Source: Alisma plantago-aquatica
Taxonomy: Eukaryota; Streptophyta; Magnoliopsida; Alismatales; Alismataceae
Length of the DNA stretch: 64,000 nt
NCBI GenBank assembly: GCA_963693085.1
Contig: OY856412.1
Span: 341,571,457-341,635,456 of the forward strand
Reading direction: 5' to 3'
The translations under genes were made by a program, and so were the position numbers. Under the pieces are notes generated by a model. That model had not been told where the DNA came from and searched no databases. It worked only from the letters and a program-made list of their open reading frames with translations. This document shows positions 11,520 through 24,804 of the stretch, piece after piece. How positions within the stretch are numbered: the first letter of the stretch is position 1; each line of letters starts with the position of its first letter.

Positions 11520-14500
11520 CAAAACCCTAAACTCACTTTTAGGGGGGGTGTTTGCACCTGGGGATGTGCAAACTCAAGAATGGGAAAAGGCTTATAGGGG
11601 AGACATAGCACCAAACCGGTGGGATCAAGTTGTGTCTAGCTAGCTTAACCTCCTCCTTCAAGTCAAGAAGACACCCTAGGTTAGGATTATTACTTAAAGG
11701 ATGAGATGAACCACCTTTTATTACATTTTGAACAAGTAACCTTGGACGTCCTTAAATGAGTTAAACCCTATAAGATGAGATATGATGTGATGGTACGTGT
11801 ATAAGGCATGGAAGCACTAACCCCTACCTTTTGATAATGTTTTGTCCTTGAAATTGGAATATGTAACTCCAATTGATATTAAATGTGAAAACCATGGTTA
11901 GATAATAATTCCAGGGTAAATACGTAATGGGATGTGAAGTCTATTTATGAAAAGTAATGATCATGCCACTAAGGTATATAAGCCTTATAGCCACCAAGTC
12001 TAGTAATGCAGGGTATGTGTTTGTTTTAATACCCTAGATGGATAAGGATGCAAATTTGGGTTTGAGAATTGTAAATGTCAATGTGTAATGGAAGTTAACA
12101 AATTGAAAGAAATCCTATGGAAGTCATATAAGGTTTAGACTATCCTTGAGATGAGTGACATGATATAGAAACATAATTATATTGGAAACCCTTATCTTGG
12201 AACAAGTGATATTAATAAGAATAATGAAATAAAGTTCAGGCATCTTAGAAATCCCTTGGTTGGGTAGAGCCTTAAGTCAAATTAAGGTCATGTAGGGATG
12301 CCTAAAGGTACATAAGACCTTAAGGGTCAGGAGGTGACCATTCCCAAAGTACATAAGGCTCGTGGGATCAAGAGAGAGCTATCCACCTGTACACAAGACC
12401 CATGATTAGTAGTTCTGAGACCTAGGTGAAAGTGTAATCACAAGCGAAAGTGAAATTACAAGGGGGAAGTGCGGCACAAAGTGATAATATCATGTGATGA
12501 ATGAGTATATGAAAATAACTTGGAATCAAATTTGGGTTCCAACCTCATAACTTTGATAATTTCACCATGATATAACTATTAAAGATGACCTAGATAAAAC
12601 CTATTAAAGAAGGGTTTCTATCCCTAGTGTTTTAGGCTAATATGTGCTATCATTCATGGTATACTGATTAGGTTTGAATTTTTGGGCAAATTTCCTTTTA
12701 AGGATGGCTAATTGTAAGATCCTAAAATTTTGTAAATTTAGATTTGATGATTACACATTCATCAATAATGTGTTGAATTCACTTTAATAAAACTAGAGTA
12801 ATGACATTAATACTAAAGCCTTGATTGTATCAGAATGATGATGTTAAGCCCTAGACTTTGATTCAATCTTGATTTCAATATTAATAAGTAACATTGAGTT
12901 AATATTCCCATATTTTACTCCAATTTAAAAAGGTATGTTATCTCAAACTAAAATTCATAGATAAGAATAAATATAAGCTAGTGGATCCTTTGGAAGGCCT
13001 ATCTGGAGACTTGGGCAAAAGGATCTGATCTAAAGATCAACGTAAAACACTTTGGGTTTATACATAGGTCCTTAAAAATTGATAAATCAATGTTTTAGGG
13101 TAATAAAAAGTATCAATGATACTTTTAGTTGAAAGATAAAGTGACTATAAGATTGTGTAAGAAAATTTAGAAGGTTCCAAAATGCCTTGGGCCAAGGATT
13201 GAATTAATGAATTATCAATCTATTAATTGAATTAAAGTTTAATATATTTAGTGATTGATTCAGGTCTTTAGCTTCTACGAACTGATGTATCATAGAAAAA
13301 TGAGTATTATCTTTAAATTTGAGATAAACAAGTGTAATGACGTTGTCTACATGAATATTTATCTACAAGGGGGTTTTATCTAAAGAAAAATTCATATTTT
13401 GAGCAAAGAGAGTTGGTTATATGCCTTGATAGTCAATCATATGTGGATTTTAATATCACATCTTGTCATTGATTTGATGATTAATAATGGGAATTCTATT
13501 TTTTATGTTTGTTTCAATATGAGATAATGAATACATAAATAATATCTTAAGAATATATGACCGAATGGCATATGGATTCATGTTGACAACCTCAACATGA
13601 GATCATGTGTATTTTAAGAGTATTAATTCTTATCTTAGTCCATAGTCAGATATTATTGTGGACATTAGGATAACAATGATACATTAAGACTACTATGTGT
13701 GTTGATTGATGACTATATCTCACTAGTCATCATATTAGATATCAAATCAAACACATAGGAACTTGTTATGAAAAAGTGTATTGGATAGATCCACTTTGAG
13801 TATAATACATTGAAGATAATAATTCTGATAAAAAACACATTTCAATGTGACAATGGTGATTGCGGTCCTTAGACGTGAAGTCACTACAATGATTGCTTAT
13901 TGTTCAATGTGCTTTAACACTACTCAATGTGACCTTAAAAAGGATTTCTATACAAGTAGTGCTTAGGTGCAATATGACACATGTGGATTATTGTGAGTGA
14001 TGTAATAAATGGAATTTGTCCCTCCCATTGGGGTGACATCCTAACAACTTGATGAGTGAGACTATGAAATGCAAGGACATGCTTATGTGAGTCAATATAT
14101 GATATTCAATTCATGTATATCTTGATGTTCTACTTGAAATCAAGAAACATAGATTCAAAATTAAGAGGATGATGTTTCCATACCTCATATTCAATCTAGA
14201 TGTCAAAGAAAAAGAAATTATACAATTACTATAATACTGGTCATGATACTAGGTTAAAGTTGTTCCCTAACTTCTGGAATTACGTGGATGGAATAAAGTC
14301 TTTCTATATACCAATCAATGCTTGGTAAGCCAAAATTTGATTATGAACATCACTTCCAATGTAATTTCGAGACTATAGTGTCACGCTCATAGGATGCATT
14401 GGAATAGGAGTATAATTTTTGGACGTGATTGGAAATGTTCAAAGTCTAATTGATAACTAAAATGGTTAGGTAATTAATTAGACTACTATTGGAATATAAT

Positions 14501-14914
14501 CTAAATTAATTGGGTAAAAGATTTAAGACAAATAATTAAATGCAAATTTTTGATCATATAATAAGTTGACCGGCTAACCCCGTGTGATCAGCTAGAGTTT
14601 TCATAGCCAAGTGATATAAAATTACTTAATTGATTAATTAATTAATGAAATGATTTAAAATATTCTATTTGCCTATTTCATAGTCCACTAGTGGATCATT
14701 TTAAATGCATACCTAGCCTTTCATTTCCTAGAGTTTTTGGGAAACCCTTCATACTTTCCTCCCCTATTTAGAGGGGCATGTCATCTGGATCATGTTGTGA
14801 GACACTCTTGTATGTGAATGCTAGTTGTCATCATCCCTGAGATAGAGAGAGAAAGAGAGTGACCACAATGCTAGCACGTCACCAAGCAAAGGATACTCCT
14901 TCCCCACAGGCTCA
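11520..14914. other. AT-rich spacer without a recognisable gene
   Basis: About 3.4 kb of AT-rich sequence with no open frame of note and no protein similarity that I can see. It may be LTR or internal debris of old retroelements. A GA-rich patch lies near 14845-14860. Confidence 0.5.
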
Positions 14915-15160
14915 ATTTCTTATTAATAGGGTCAACTTCACTTTAACCCCTATATAATATTGTTTGACTAATTAGGGTTATATTTGATGAAATTCAATTA
15001 CCATTGGATTGAGAATGTAAAATTATCTTTGATATTAGTGGAAATGTAGTTTGAGTATTATTTTTTAGTCCCACTAGAATACTATGGTTTTGTTGAAGAA
15101 TCAAAGTTTGAAACATGAAAATTAGGGTTTTTAGCTAATTATTATATTTGAAAATCTAAC
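14915..15160. repeat. Third copy of a repeat also present at about 53.5 and 56.4 kb
   Basis: This segment shares an ordered series of words with 53480-53720 and 56385-56620: the run leading to ATTACCATTGGATTGA, then AGTATTATTTTTTA and CAAAGTTTGAAA. All three copies are in the same orientation and clearly diverged. It is probably a fragment of the same old repeat family that forms the 2.9-kb duplicated units further right. Confidence 0.6.
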
Positions 15161-15412
15161 TTTAAAGGGTTTAGAATTTTATCCACCTTATATGAATTTC
15201 TTCCTCAAATTTCTACTACTCTACTGACCCTAGGGTTTTCCTTATCATTATTTATATTTACACACACCCATCTCATAACTATATTCTATATGTGCAAGGT
15301 ATATAAAGGGGCTTCATAACCAAACCATATTATTTGCATTCTTATCCTTTTCATCATTGTCCACCATGGTGAAGATGTGAGATTGTAGTTTCTCATTAGG
15401 TGAATAGTTAAC

Positions 15413-16071
15413 CTAGAGATATTTCTTTAGAAGGAGCTTGGGATAGTTGGTTCTTATATGGTTAGTCCCTCTACAGTAGTGATAAACTCCAGTTCCATAT
15501 CTACATTCACCTACATGGTATCTATGATGCTTGGTGCATTCGGTCCTTATAGGAGTATTTGGAGGATTATCATCATGAGCCTTCCTCTTCCTATCATAAT
15601 GGTTATTGGAGTTTCTATAAGACTGATTTTGTTTGTCATTTTTCCATAACCTACTTGGGTGGTCTTCTAACTCCAAGGAAGCCTTAAGTGCCTCTTGCAT
15701 TTTCTTGATGTTGTGTCTAGTTAGTGCATATCCCATATCAGACTTCACATCGTGTATGAACTTCTTTATCAAATGTTTCCTGTGTAATCCATATCCATAT
15801 TTCTAGAAATTACATAACTTTATCTCATATTGGCTGATTGTGGTATCACAAAACTACGTCAAATTTTGAACCCTACTTCTTTTCTATCATTGCCTCTTAG
15901 ATGTAATTGTTATATAAGAAAGTGGTGAATGTATACCGGATTTGTAGCTTAGCATCAGGTGCTAGGGCATTGGTGACGTTCTCCCAAAGTTGTGGGTAGC
16001 ACTCCTCAACATCTATGTCGCAAAGCAAACTTTGTAATTCTTAGGGGATACAAAATCACAAAAACTTACCT
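15413..16071 (-). pseudogene. Ty3/gypsy gag remnant, C-terminal part with zinc knuckle
   Basis: On the minus strand, 15772-15413 encodes a gag C-terminus: FIHDVKSDMGYAL, a short linker, a basic region with RKRK, then a decayed knuckle (CTKHHRYHVGEC followed by YHYCRGTNHIRTNYP) matching the double-Cys layout of plant gypsy gags, with the final Cys changed to Tyr. Upstream on the minus strand, 16020-15900, further gag-like pieces occur in other frames. The gag is cut at 16071 by the large composite insertion; the rest of the old element resumes at 50274. Confidence 0.65.
16067..16071. repeat. Target site duplication of the composite LTR insertion, left copy
   Basis: TACCT here is matched by TACCT at 50274-50278, exactly outside the outer ends of the first and third LTR. 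Confidence 0.9.
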
Positions 16072-19000
16072 TGTAACGACCCCATCTCCCGGTAACCCCC
16101 AATTAAGGGAGACCCGATGGTCAGAGCCGTTATTCAACTAACAAGATCAAAGGTTCGACAAATAATCAATAACAATTAATAAACTTTACCAACTAAACTG
16201 AAAATTGGTATAAATTAAAACTTTGTTTACCTTTTAAAATCTGGAATTTCTAAACTTCTATCCATGACGATACTAGTCTAACTAATCCTCCTGTGCATGT
16301 TACTTCTCATTTAATTCCACATATGCCACTTTACTGTTTGTTCTTTTCATTGTACCTAAAATGCCGACAAACAAGACGTCAGTCAACAAGAAGCTGGTAT
16401 GTGGGGGAAACAATAATCATGCAAATATGTTAACAATGTAATCCTTCAATTAATCATTTAACCATCAAGATTACGTTTTAAGCCACACTACTCAATCCTT
16501 ACATGTCCCCTAACTCTGTGCTATCCCTGCAGTGGACTTGTATGCTACCTCTCTTTAGGTAGATTCTTACCCCCATGGACCTACCTTACAGGTAGCCAGT
16601 ACCTAGGGTAATAGAGTTGCATGGCACTACCCGAACATAGCCAATATCTAACTCATGATGACTTGATGGTCCTACCCCATTGGTAGCCATTTACTAAGTC
16701 ATTTAATGACCTGATGGACCTACCCCATTGGTAGCCATTTACTAGTTCAACTATTAAGCCACAGAGGGGACCAGGATCTGAGCTAGTAGGCACATATCAT
16801 AGGTGATAGTCATATCCACATTTTACTTTGCATGAATTAAATACATCCAATAGTTTAATTCAAGACACGATGGAAACATCGATAAAAATCCTGGAAAACT
16901 AATTCGGGTAGTCATAAGCGTAACCACATACATGTACATGTAGATTCAGGTGCAAGAATAATCCAAACAACAATGAGCAAGCAAGCATTCAATAAGATCC
17001 TGAAACAATTATACAATTTCCTTTTATTACTCATGTCATTAAGATCTATCAAATCTAGCTCGCTTCTTAGGATTTCTAGTCCACTTTTAGGGTTTCCATT
17101 GCAATTAGGGTTTCCCTTCGTCTTTTACTATTTTAAACCCTATATAACGCAATTGATCACAAACCCCAATTATCTCGTCTATTCTTCAACATTAAGGTTA
17201 TCTTAACAACATATAACCCTATTTTCATATTACATGCACATTAATCATCAATTAAGCTTCTCTTTCATTAAAGCTACCATTTTTATCCCTTTAATCTATG
17301 ACAAGATCATTATATGCATTTATCATCAATTCATAGTTTATCGTGGTCCAATTCACATATGAACTTGATTTTCCATTAATTCTATTCTTTATTCAAGAGA
17401 AAACCCTAATTACTACATTTAGGGTGTTTATACACAAATTAGGAACTTTAATGCTTGAAATAGCTTATAACCTTGAATACTCAGTTCGATACATGAAATC
17501 GAATAATTAAAGCCATTAGTAGTCCTAGTTACCAACATTAGGGTCTCAAGGCCCATTAAGGAATTATTCATGCACATTAAACTCGAAATTAAACTAATTA
17601 TATGCGAAGTTCATCCTTTTTCTTCCTAATGTTCCTTTTCATCATTAACAGGCTAATATCAACTTTAATCATAAATTAAACCCTATTAATCACATTAATC
17701 ATATGAAAGTAGGGTTTCTTAATCATCTTTACATTAAAGTTAATAACTTTCATTACCTTTCGAATTGAAATTAGAATTGAGCTTCAACTATATTTTTAAT
17801 AGATTCCTCCAATTTTTCTGAGGGAAATGCATATATTGTGCATGCTAATCCGAGCTACGGTTATTTAATTATGAATTTAATAAGAATCACTTACTTGGGA
17901 CCAATCACAGAGCGCCACGTCGCCCTGGTCCATGCAAAGCGGATTGTTGGAAATTATAACCAAGTTACCATTATGCCCTTGGTGTGGCAACTCGCTGTTT
18001 GTATCTTGGAGGGGTAGCTTGGTCCATCTGACCTCCGGGTCATCTTCTACCCAGCGCAACCCTGCGTTGCCACGAACTACAGAGTTCCGCGATCATCTCC
18101 CTCCGCCTACAAGCCCAAAACCAACCGGAATTCATCCCTGTGACTCCGCCGCTCCCATCTGCATCCACCAAGGTCTTCTTGTCTAGAGCGTAACGGCCAA
18201 GGGAAGGAGCTTTAAGGCTGCAAACTGCAGTTCTCCACAGACGAGCTGCTGGTGACTAAGGCGTTGGTTTCACACGAAAAAGGTCAACGTAATCATGCGG
18301 ATTGAAGGGGAGACATTTGGACTTCCTTCAACCACCCTCTATGGCACCAAGGATGGAGTTAAGCTTAAGGTTAGGGTTTGCACGATGAAGAACAAGAAGA
18401 AGATGTGAAAGAGAGTTGGAGACGTGGAATCTCTTTGGAACTTGAACCAGAGGGGATACCCTTTATATAGAGGTGAGGAAAGAAGCCTTAGGTCATATAT
18501 ACATGAATCAAGAAGCCTCTTTCCAAGTAGGAAAACAATTCCTTCAATGAGAAGTATATTTTCTCTCTCCTCTCTATCCTTTGGATATTTCTTATTACTT
18601 GGTTATATAGGAATACAAAGATTCCTTCCCTTATTCTCTTTAGTCTTTCCTTTTAATCTATGGATCACGAAATTCTCCTCAAGTAGGAAAATACTTCTTC
18701 TTACTAAAACCACATAATTCCATTAATTATGTATTCCCATTATCCTTATTTTGCAATTTTTTGGTATTTTCTCTTTCTTTCCTCTTCATTGGGAATCCTT
18801 GGATCCCAAGAGACTCTATTATTTCGAAATCCTTTTTATTGGATACTCATCACCCTTCTAGATGCATCTAAATGCATTATTCTTCATTATCTTGTTTTAT
18901 TTCTTATTAAAATATTTCCTTTTGTGGATTTCTCTTTATTTCTCTTTTATTTTCTTCATTGGTATTCCTTTTATCATTAGGAATCTTTTGGATACGAAAA

Positions 19001-19421
19001 TCCATCAAGGATAACTTAATTACACCTCTCTCCACTTGTTTTCCACATATTACTATTATTTTCAATTTATTTATTGATAAGGAAATATTTAATTGATCCT
19101 TTCTTTTATTATTGCATTTTCTATGCAACTTTGGACTCCTTGGAACCCAAGGAATCCAAGAGGCACGAAATCCCTCTTTGGATTTTCCTTCTAGAGATTT
19201 CCATACTTTTCTTTCCTCCATTCCTCAATAATAGAAATTCTTTTGTCCATTTCTTTATTATTGGGCCTAATAGCCAATAAAGCCCACAAAACAATAATCA
19301 AGGCTATTACAAATGAAATCTTTTTATTCAAAACAAATTATATCATTTTTTTGTCCAAATATCTTTAATAGGAGAAATCACATTTCTCACAAAAAGAATT
19401 CCAAAATTTGGGGTTGTAACA
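16072..19421 (-). repeat. LTR1 (3350 bp)
   Basis: Uninterrupted LTR, serving as the 3' LTR of the left unit in minus orientation. It is colinear with LTR3 at a constant offset of 30855 over most of its length. It keeps both empty target sites: the LINE 2 site near 17391 and the CACTA site near 19200. Short open frames on the plus strand (for example 17932-18186) recur in all copies because the LTRs are similar; I see no sign that they are genes. Confidence 0.92.
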
Positions 19422-19437
19422 TTCTTCCCCTCTTATA
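19422..19437 (-). other. Polypurine tract of unit 1
   Basis: On the minus strand the sequence directly before the 3' LTR is purine-rich (AAGAGGGGAAGAA), as expected for the plus-strand DNA primer of an LTR retrotransposon. The same tract is at 42764-42779 in unit 2. Confidence 0.7.
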
Positions 19438-19738
19438 AGAATTTTTCCCTCAAAATTCCATCAAGCAAGCAAACAAATAGGATAAACCTTTCATATGTCC
19501 ATCACGGCTCCCATGTGGCTTCACCCTTTCCATGGTGCTTCCCAAGAACCTTTATTATCTCATATTCTTCCATATGAGTTCTTTCTTACCTCGGTATATC
19601 ATACCCTCCTAGGTGACTCGGGACATTTCAGCCTCTCAAAAGCTGAATAGGTTCAGGGCTCAACACATGGCTTGTGTACCTCACATAGTGCTCCAGATCG
19701 GACTCATGCAATACATCATTTTGTCCTGAGGGTAAGGT

Positions 19739-20480
19739 TCAACACAACCATCTCCACCAATCCATCTCAAATGTACCCATATATCGGGGACTCAGCTTTC
19801 TAAGTTGTAGCTTAGAGGGGTCAGATTTTCTCATCACATATTCCCCCACAGTGAACTGCATGTCAGTATACTGTGCATCAGCTCGTGACCCATGTCGCCC
19901 CTGGACTCTCTCTCTCAGCCATTGCATGATCAAGCGACTTCATTTGCACACACGGTGGTTCTTTCATGACCTTCGTGAGGCCTCCTTCACCAACATCATC
20001 TTAATGAAGTGGTGACCGACACAACCTCCATATAGAACTTCTTGCATCCCGATAAAGGCTATGGTGGTTAACATCACATCTTTAGAATTGTCTCTTGGTA
20101 TTACCCTGAACAAGCACACTTACTCTCATCAGACCCTCTAGTCTGGATCATACTAACCATTACTTAGGGGTGATAAACTATACTATCATCAAGCATGTCA
20201 TGTATCTACTTCCACTTCATGGAAGTGCACCTTGGTCATATCCAAGAACTTTTGAACTCACATCTTGGTGTGGTTGAACCATCTTCTCCCTTAAGTAGTT
20301 CAACCGAATCTATCTCGTGAAAACACTCTTCCTTTCTCATGTCATCTAGGTAAGGCGATCTACCATAACCCATATTGCACCTCGACCATCCTTGGTCTAG
20401 GGGAGTCTTACCACAACATCCATAGTAATGAACTCCCATTCTCTCTTGGGGACTCTTTTATCCTCTATATTGATACACTG
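19739..20480 (-). pseudogene. Ty3/gypsy integrase remnant in INT1
   Basis: Reading the minus strand from about 20480 down, the integrase core starts with KREWEFITMDVV (the Asp of TMD is the first catalytic residue), then after a TAG there is TKDGRGAIWVMVDRLT, which matches the gypsy motif around IWVVVDRLTK. Near 19860-19760 lies the C-terminal part (FTVGEYVMRKSD followed by KLSPRYMGTFE). The roughly 220-codon spacing between the two is normal for gypsy integrases. Stops and shifts between them make it non-functional. Confidence 0.75.
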
Positions 20481-23400
20481 GGTTACTGGTGTTCGTCCTT
20501 CACCTCCTGGCTTGCATGGCCGCATGCTACATGCAACTTTGTTTTAAGCATCCAGAATGCTACCATCACTTACTATCTTTGTAGTACCAAGGTATATCAT
20601 GTCCTCCTGTATTGTTATGATTCCTCAATCTTGATACCTCAGAAACCCTAAACCACTCTCAAAAGGGTTTTATTACCTTCCTATCCAAAGAAGTGTATCT
20701 GAGGTTCTATCACCATCCTTTTACTACATCAAGGACTAAACTGGCTACCCAAACAACCATTAACTTGTTCCACATATCTTATTACATTCGAGTGTTAGCC
20801 AAAACACATCTTTGTCCCAAACATAGGGTTAGTAGAACAACCTCAACTCCTTCAAGCTTCCAGCTAAACTAGGTAGCTATATCTCAACCAGAGCATTCAT
20901 TACCACTCCTTATCCTTAGGTGTTAGGTAACATACACCTCCATGTATTATACTTATCGTCTCATCTCAAACACTATGTTTTTCTTCAATAAGAAACTCTG
21001 AGCCCATCCTCATGGTGATCAAACTCAACTTTGCATAACTTGCAAATTCCACATAGCTCATGATAAAACATCCTCACAAGATGATCTCCTTAATACTCTT
21101 AGTGTTTGTAAACCATCCATGTATCATTCACTTTACCAGGGTATGTTATCTTCTCTGTCCCCATATCTCTTGGCAACGTTCTAAACCACCTTATCATTTA
21201 TCTATGGTGTATGGCATGCGTACTGCCCCATCTCTCACTCCCATAACAAGAGGAAATAAGCATTTAGCTGCAGTCCAAATACAGAGTTCTTCCTATTCCA
21301 AAAGTAGAGATGGTACATCCCACCTTGCCAGTACACCTTCAATTCTAGGTTGAAACGTGCAACTTATGTCTCTACAACTTCCATGGTAAACCGGTCTCGA
21401 ACCTATCTGGTCCAAACACAATCCTTAGTCATCACTTCTAGGTCTATAGGGTGCCGGTACTTTTCGGGTCATCCCTCTTCCCTCATGCATCAGAGAGTGC
21501 CCTACTCATCTGCCCTTGGGGTCCCATGAGTTCATGAAGGTGATCAATCTCCTAACCCATGGCCCTTAGGCAATTATAGATGTTACCTCCCGACCCTATG
21601 GTCTTGTGCAACTAGGGAATTAGGCAACTCCTACTTCCATCGGTCTTACCCCTACCTGACCCTAGGATAGACTTAGGATTATATCATAGTACATGTCCAA
21701 CACAGAACCTTACCCAAGCATTCATCATCTCTCTTTCTGCATTCGTGCGATGACTTTCATCCTTCCATAGGGGTCATGGAAACCTACCTACCTTGGTCAA
21801 GCCCCATACCGGTTACCTCCATGGTAACACATCCACGTGCACATAGAGATGGTTATCTATGGGTCTGTAGGTTCATTCTCATGCCATGTACTCTTGACTT
21901 AGTTTCTCAAGATCCTATGAAACCTTCTTAGGTTACCTCAAAACCAACCAAACTGGTAAACCCCTACCAAAGGGCCCCTCTCCCAGGATGGGAGGAAACT
22001 ACACCTTGATAACAAAGGTCACAAGCATACTTAGGGTTTACATTCACATGAGCATGCTTACACCAGCAACTACTAAGGCACAAGCGTACCTACTAAACCA
22101 TGCTAGATCACACTTGTTCTCATCCTCAACATTGGATGAACTTAGTCATGAGGGGTTCATCAAACATACCCTTACCTTAAGGGGTTTCCTTTACCTCTAC
22201 ACCTTAAGAGTAACATGCTCAAAAGTATAGACTCAAATCTCACCATGAGCATTGGATACACTGCTTCCCCTCTTAGACCTAGGAACCCTAGGTTCACTTT
22301 TGGGTATCCAACTACATGCTCAACCTCTTAACCACGAATCAAGCATGTCCAAGGTATGTCATGTACTTCCATGAACCTTTTATACGAGCAACACCTTAGA
22401 GTTGAGTCCTCTTCCAGGACAACCAACTAGGTACAAGGCTTCACAACTTGCTACTTCATCCTCTTCAAGGTCTAAAGCACTCTTTATTTCATCCAGCATG
22501 TAATTACCTTTATCATAGGTACTAGAAGCATCCCCACTATTCCTCATGTCTTAGAATCTAAGCTTCCAACCTTCTTTCTTGGGTCATGCTTTCTCTCTCT
22601 AGATCAATCCTTACTTAATGAAGTTGGATCAAGCTTACCAGCATATCCCTACCTAGGTGAAGCCTTTAGCTCTCATAAGACATCCACCATGATTCCTTGT
22701 CCAGGGTTTCATCCTACTGTCAGCACCACTGACGTATCCTGGGTGCAAGCTACACCCTACTTGCACAGCCAAAAATGTTTCTATAGGTTTTTCTCTAACC
22801 TCATCCATGAAGGAGCTATCCTTCGCTCAAACATGCACGACTCTTCCCAGGGTTGGGTTGCCAAAGGTACTCAGTCATCTACCCTCTTATGGCATCCCAA
22901 AGGCATGACAAACCAAACACTCAGTCAATCATGACATCTAACTCATCATGTCATCTCTCTCTTTAACCTTCACTTAGGGTTAGGGTTACCATCATCCTCA
23001 AAGGATGTGCTAGGTATCTACCTTTAGTGGAGGTTTGTACCTCCAAAACTAACTCTCTCTACTCATCCTCCTACCAAGGAGATCTATCCTCAGGTCTCTC
23101 CTGAGGGCAATGACAACTCGTGTCATACGACCTAATCATGTATATATTCCTTTTACACTTACTCTATTAAGCTTATGTCCATGACATCATATTTGCATGC
23201 TTTTTATTAATTTCGTGGAGGATTACTTAATCCTTATCAACCTTACCCATACCTCAAGAGGGTGAGGAGAAGAGAGAAAACCCTAATCCTTAAGGTCCTT
23301 AATAGAATTTGAGTTGAGAAGGGATGAACAAGATGCGAGAGTCCTAAAGGTATCTTATTTCGATTCATACCCTAAGACTTTGGCCAGGCAGTCACACGGA

Positions 23401-23570
23401 TCCTGGTGTCCTCGTATTCCGACTAGCGGTGCGGAGGAAAATATTGCCAGGCCTCGGTCGTGATCCTTTTCTAGACACCTCTGTCTTTCAGAAAATCCTC
23501 TAATAACTCCCTTGGGTTCTATAGAATTTGTAAAATTTAATAATTATTAAAGATTACTTGAGGAACATAT

Positions 23571-23582
23571 GCTCTGATACCA
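23571..23582 (-). other. Primer binding site of unit 1
   Basis: The minus strand reads TGGTATCAGAGC, a 12-base match to the 3' end of plant initiator tRNA-Met. It lies two bases downstream of the 5' LTR end and fixes the element's orientation as minus. Confidence 0.9.
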
Positions 23583-23584
23583 AT

Positions 23585-24775
23585 TGTAACGACCCCATCT
23601 CCCGGTAATCCCCAATTAAGGGAGACCCGAAGGTCAGTCGTTATTCAACTAACAAGATCAAAGGTTCGACAAATAATCAATAACAATTAATAAACTTTAC
23701 CAACTAAATTGAAAATTGGTATAAATTAAAAAAAAATTTAACTTTTAAAATCTGGGATTTCTAAACTTCTATCCATGACGATACTAATCTAACTAATCCT
23801 CCTATGAATGTTATTTCTCATTTAATTCCACATATTAATCATTTAACAATCAAGATTACGTTTTAAGCCACACTACTCAATCCTTACCTATCCCCTAACT
23901 CTGTGCTATCCCTGCAGTGGACTTGTATGCTACCTCTCATTAGGTAGATTCTTACCCCCATGGACCTACCTTATAGGTAGCCAGTACCTAGGGTAATAGA
24001 GTCGCATGGCACTACCCGAAGGTAGCCAATATCTAACTCATGATGACTTGATGGTCCTGCCCCATTGGTAGCCATTTACTAAGTCATTTAATGACCTGAT
24101 GGACCTACCCCATTGGTAGCCATTTACTAGGACAACTATTAAGCCATAGAGGGGACCAGGATCTGAGCTAGTAGGAACATATCTTAGGTGATAGTCATAT
24201 CCACATTATACTTTGCACGAATTAAATACATCCAATAGTTTAATTCAAGACACGATGGAAACATCGATAAAAATCCCAAGAAACTAATTCGAGTAGTCAT
24301 AAGCGTAACCACATACATGTACATGTAGATTCAGGTGCAAGAATAATCCAAACAACAATGAGCAAGTAAGCATTCAATAAGATCCTGAAACAATTATACA
24401 ATTTCCTTTTATTACTCATGTCATTAAGATCTATCAAATCTAGCTCGCTTCTTAGGATTTCTAGTCCACTTTTAGGGTTTCCATTGCAATTAGGGTTTCC
24501 CTTTGTGTTTTACTATTTTAAACCCTATTTAATGCAATTGATCACAAACCCCAATTATCTCGTCTATTCTTCAACATTAAGGTTATCTTAACAACATATA
24601 ACCCTATTTTCATATTACAGGCACATTAATCATCAATTAAGCTTCTTTTTCATTAAAGCTACCATTTTTATCCCTTTAATCTATGACAAGATCATTATAC
24701 GCATTTATCATCAATTCATAGTTTATTGTGGTCCAATTCACATATGAACTTGATTTTCCATTAATTCTATTCTTT
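23585..24775 (-). repeat. LTR2, segment a
   Basis: First part of the middle LTR, up to the LINE 2 insertion. Compared with LTR1 and LTR3 it lacks an internal block equal to 16325-16450 (126 bp). Confidence 0.9.
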
Positions 24776-24804
24776 TTTTTTTGAAGGAATGAATCCTTTA
24801 TTAA

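Larger units (their letters stand above)
19422..23584 (-). mobile_element. Internal region 1 (INT1), mostly non-coding
   Basis: 4163 bp between LTR1 and LTR2. Apart from integrase debris at its left (3') end, I see no gag, protease, reverse transcriptase or RNase H motif. It is colinear with INT2 (offset 23342 at the start, the middle and the end), with scattered single-base differences and no net indel. Confidence 0.85.

Noticed and set aside
17932..18186. Plus-strand frame that recurs in all three LTRs (also 31535-31771 and 48787-49110)
   Set aside because: It recurs only because the LTRs are copies, its length and ends vary between them, it runs against the element's orientation and it shows no domain.
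18424..19280. Series of Phe/Leu/Ser-rich frames in the LTRs
   Set aside because: They come from T-rich LTR sequence; the copies differ in frame breaks and there is no membrane-protein family match.
21060..21353. Frames in INT1 shared with INT2 (44402-44695)
   Set aside because: They lie on the plus strand, antisense to the element, and are shared only because the internal regions are duplicates.
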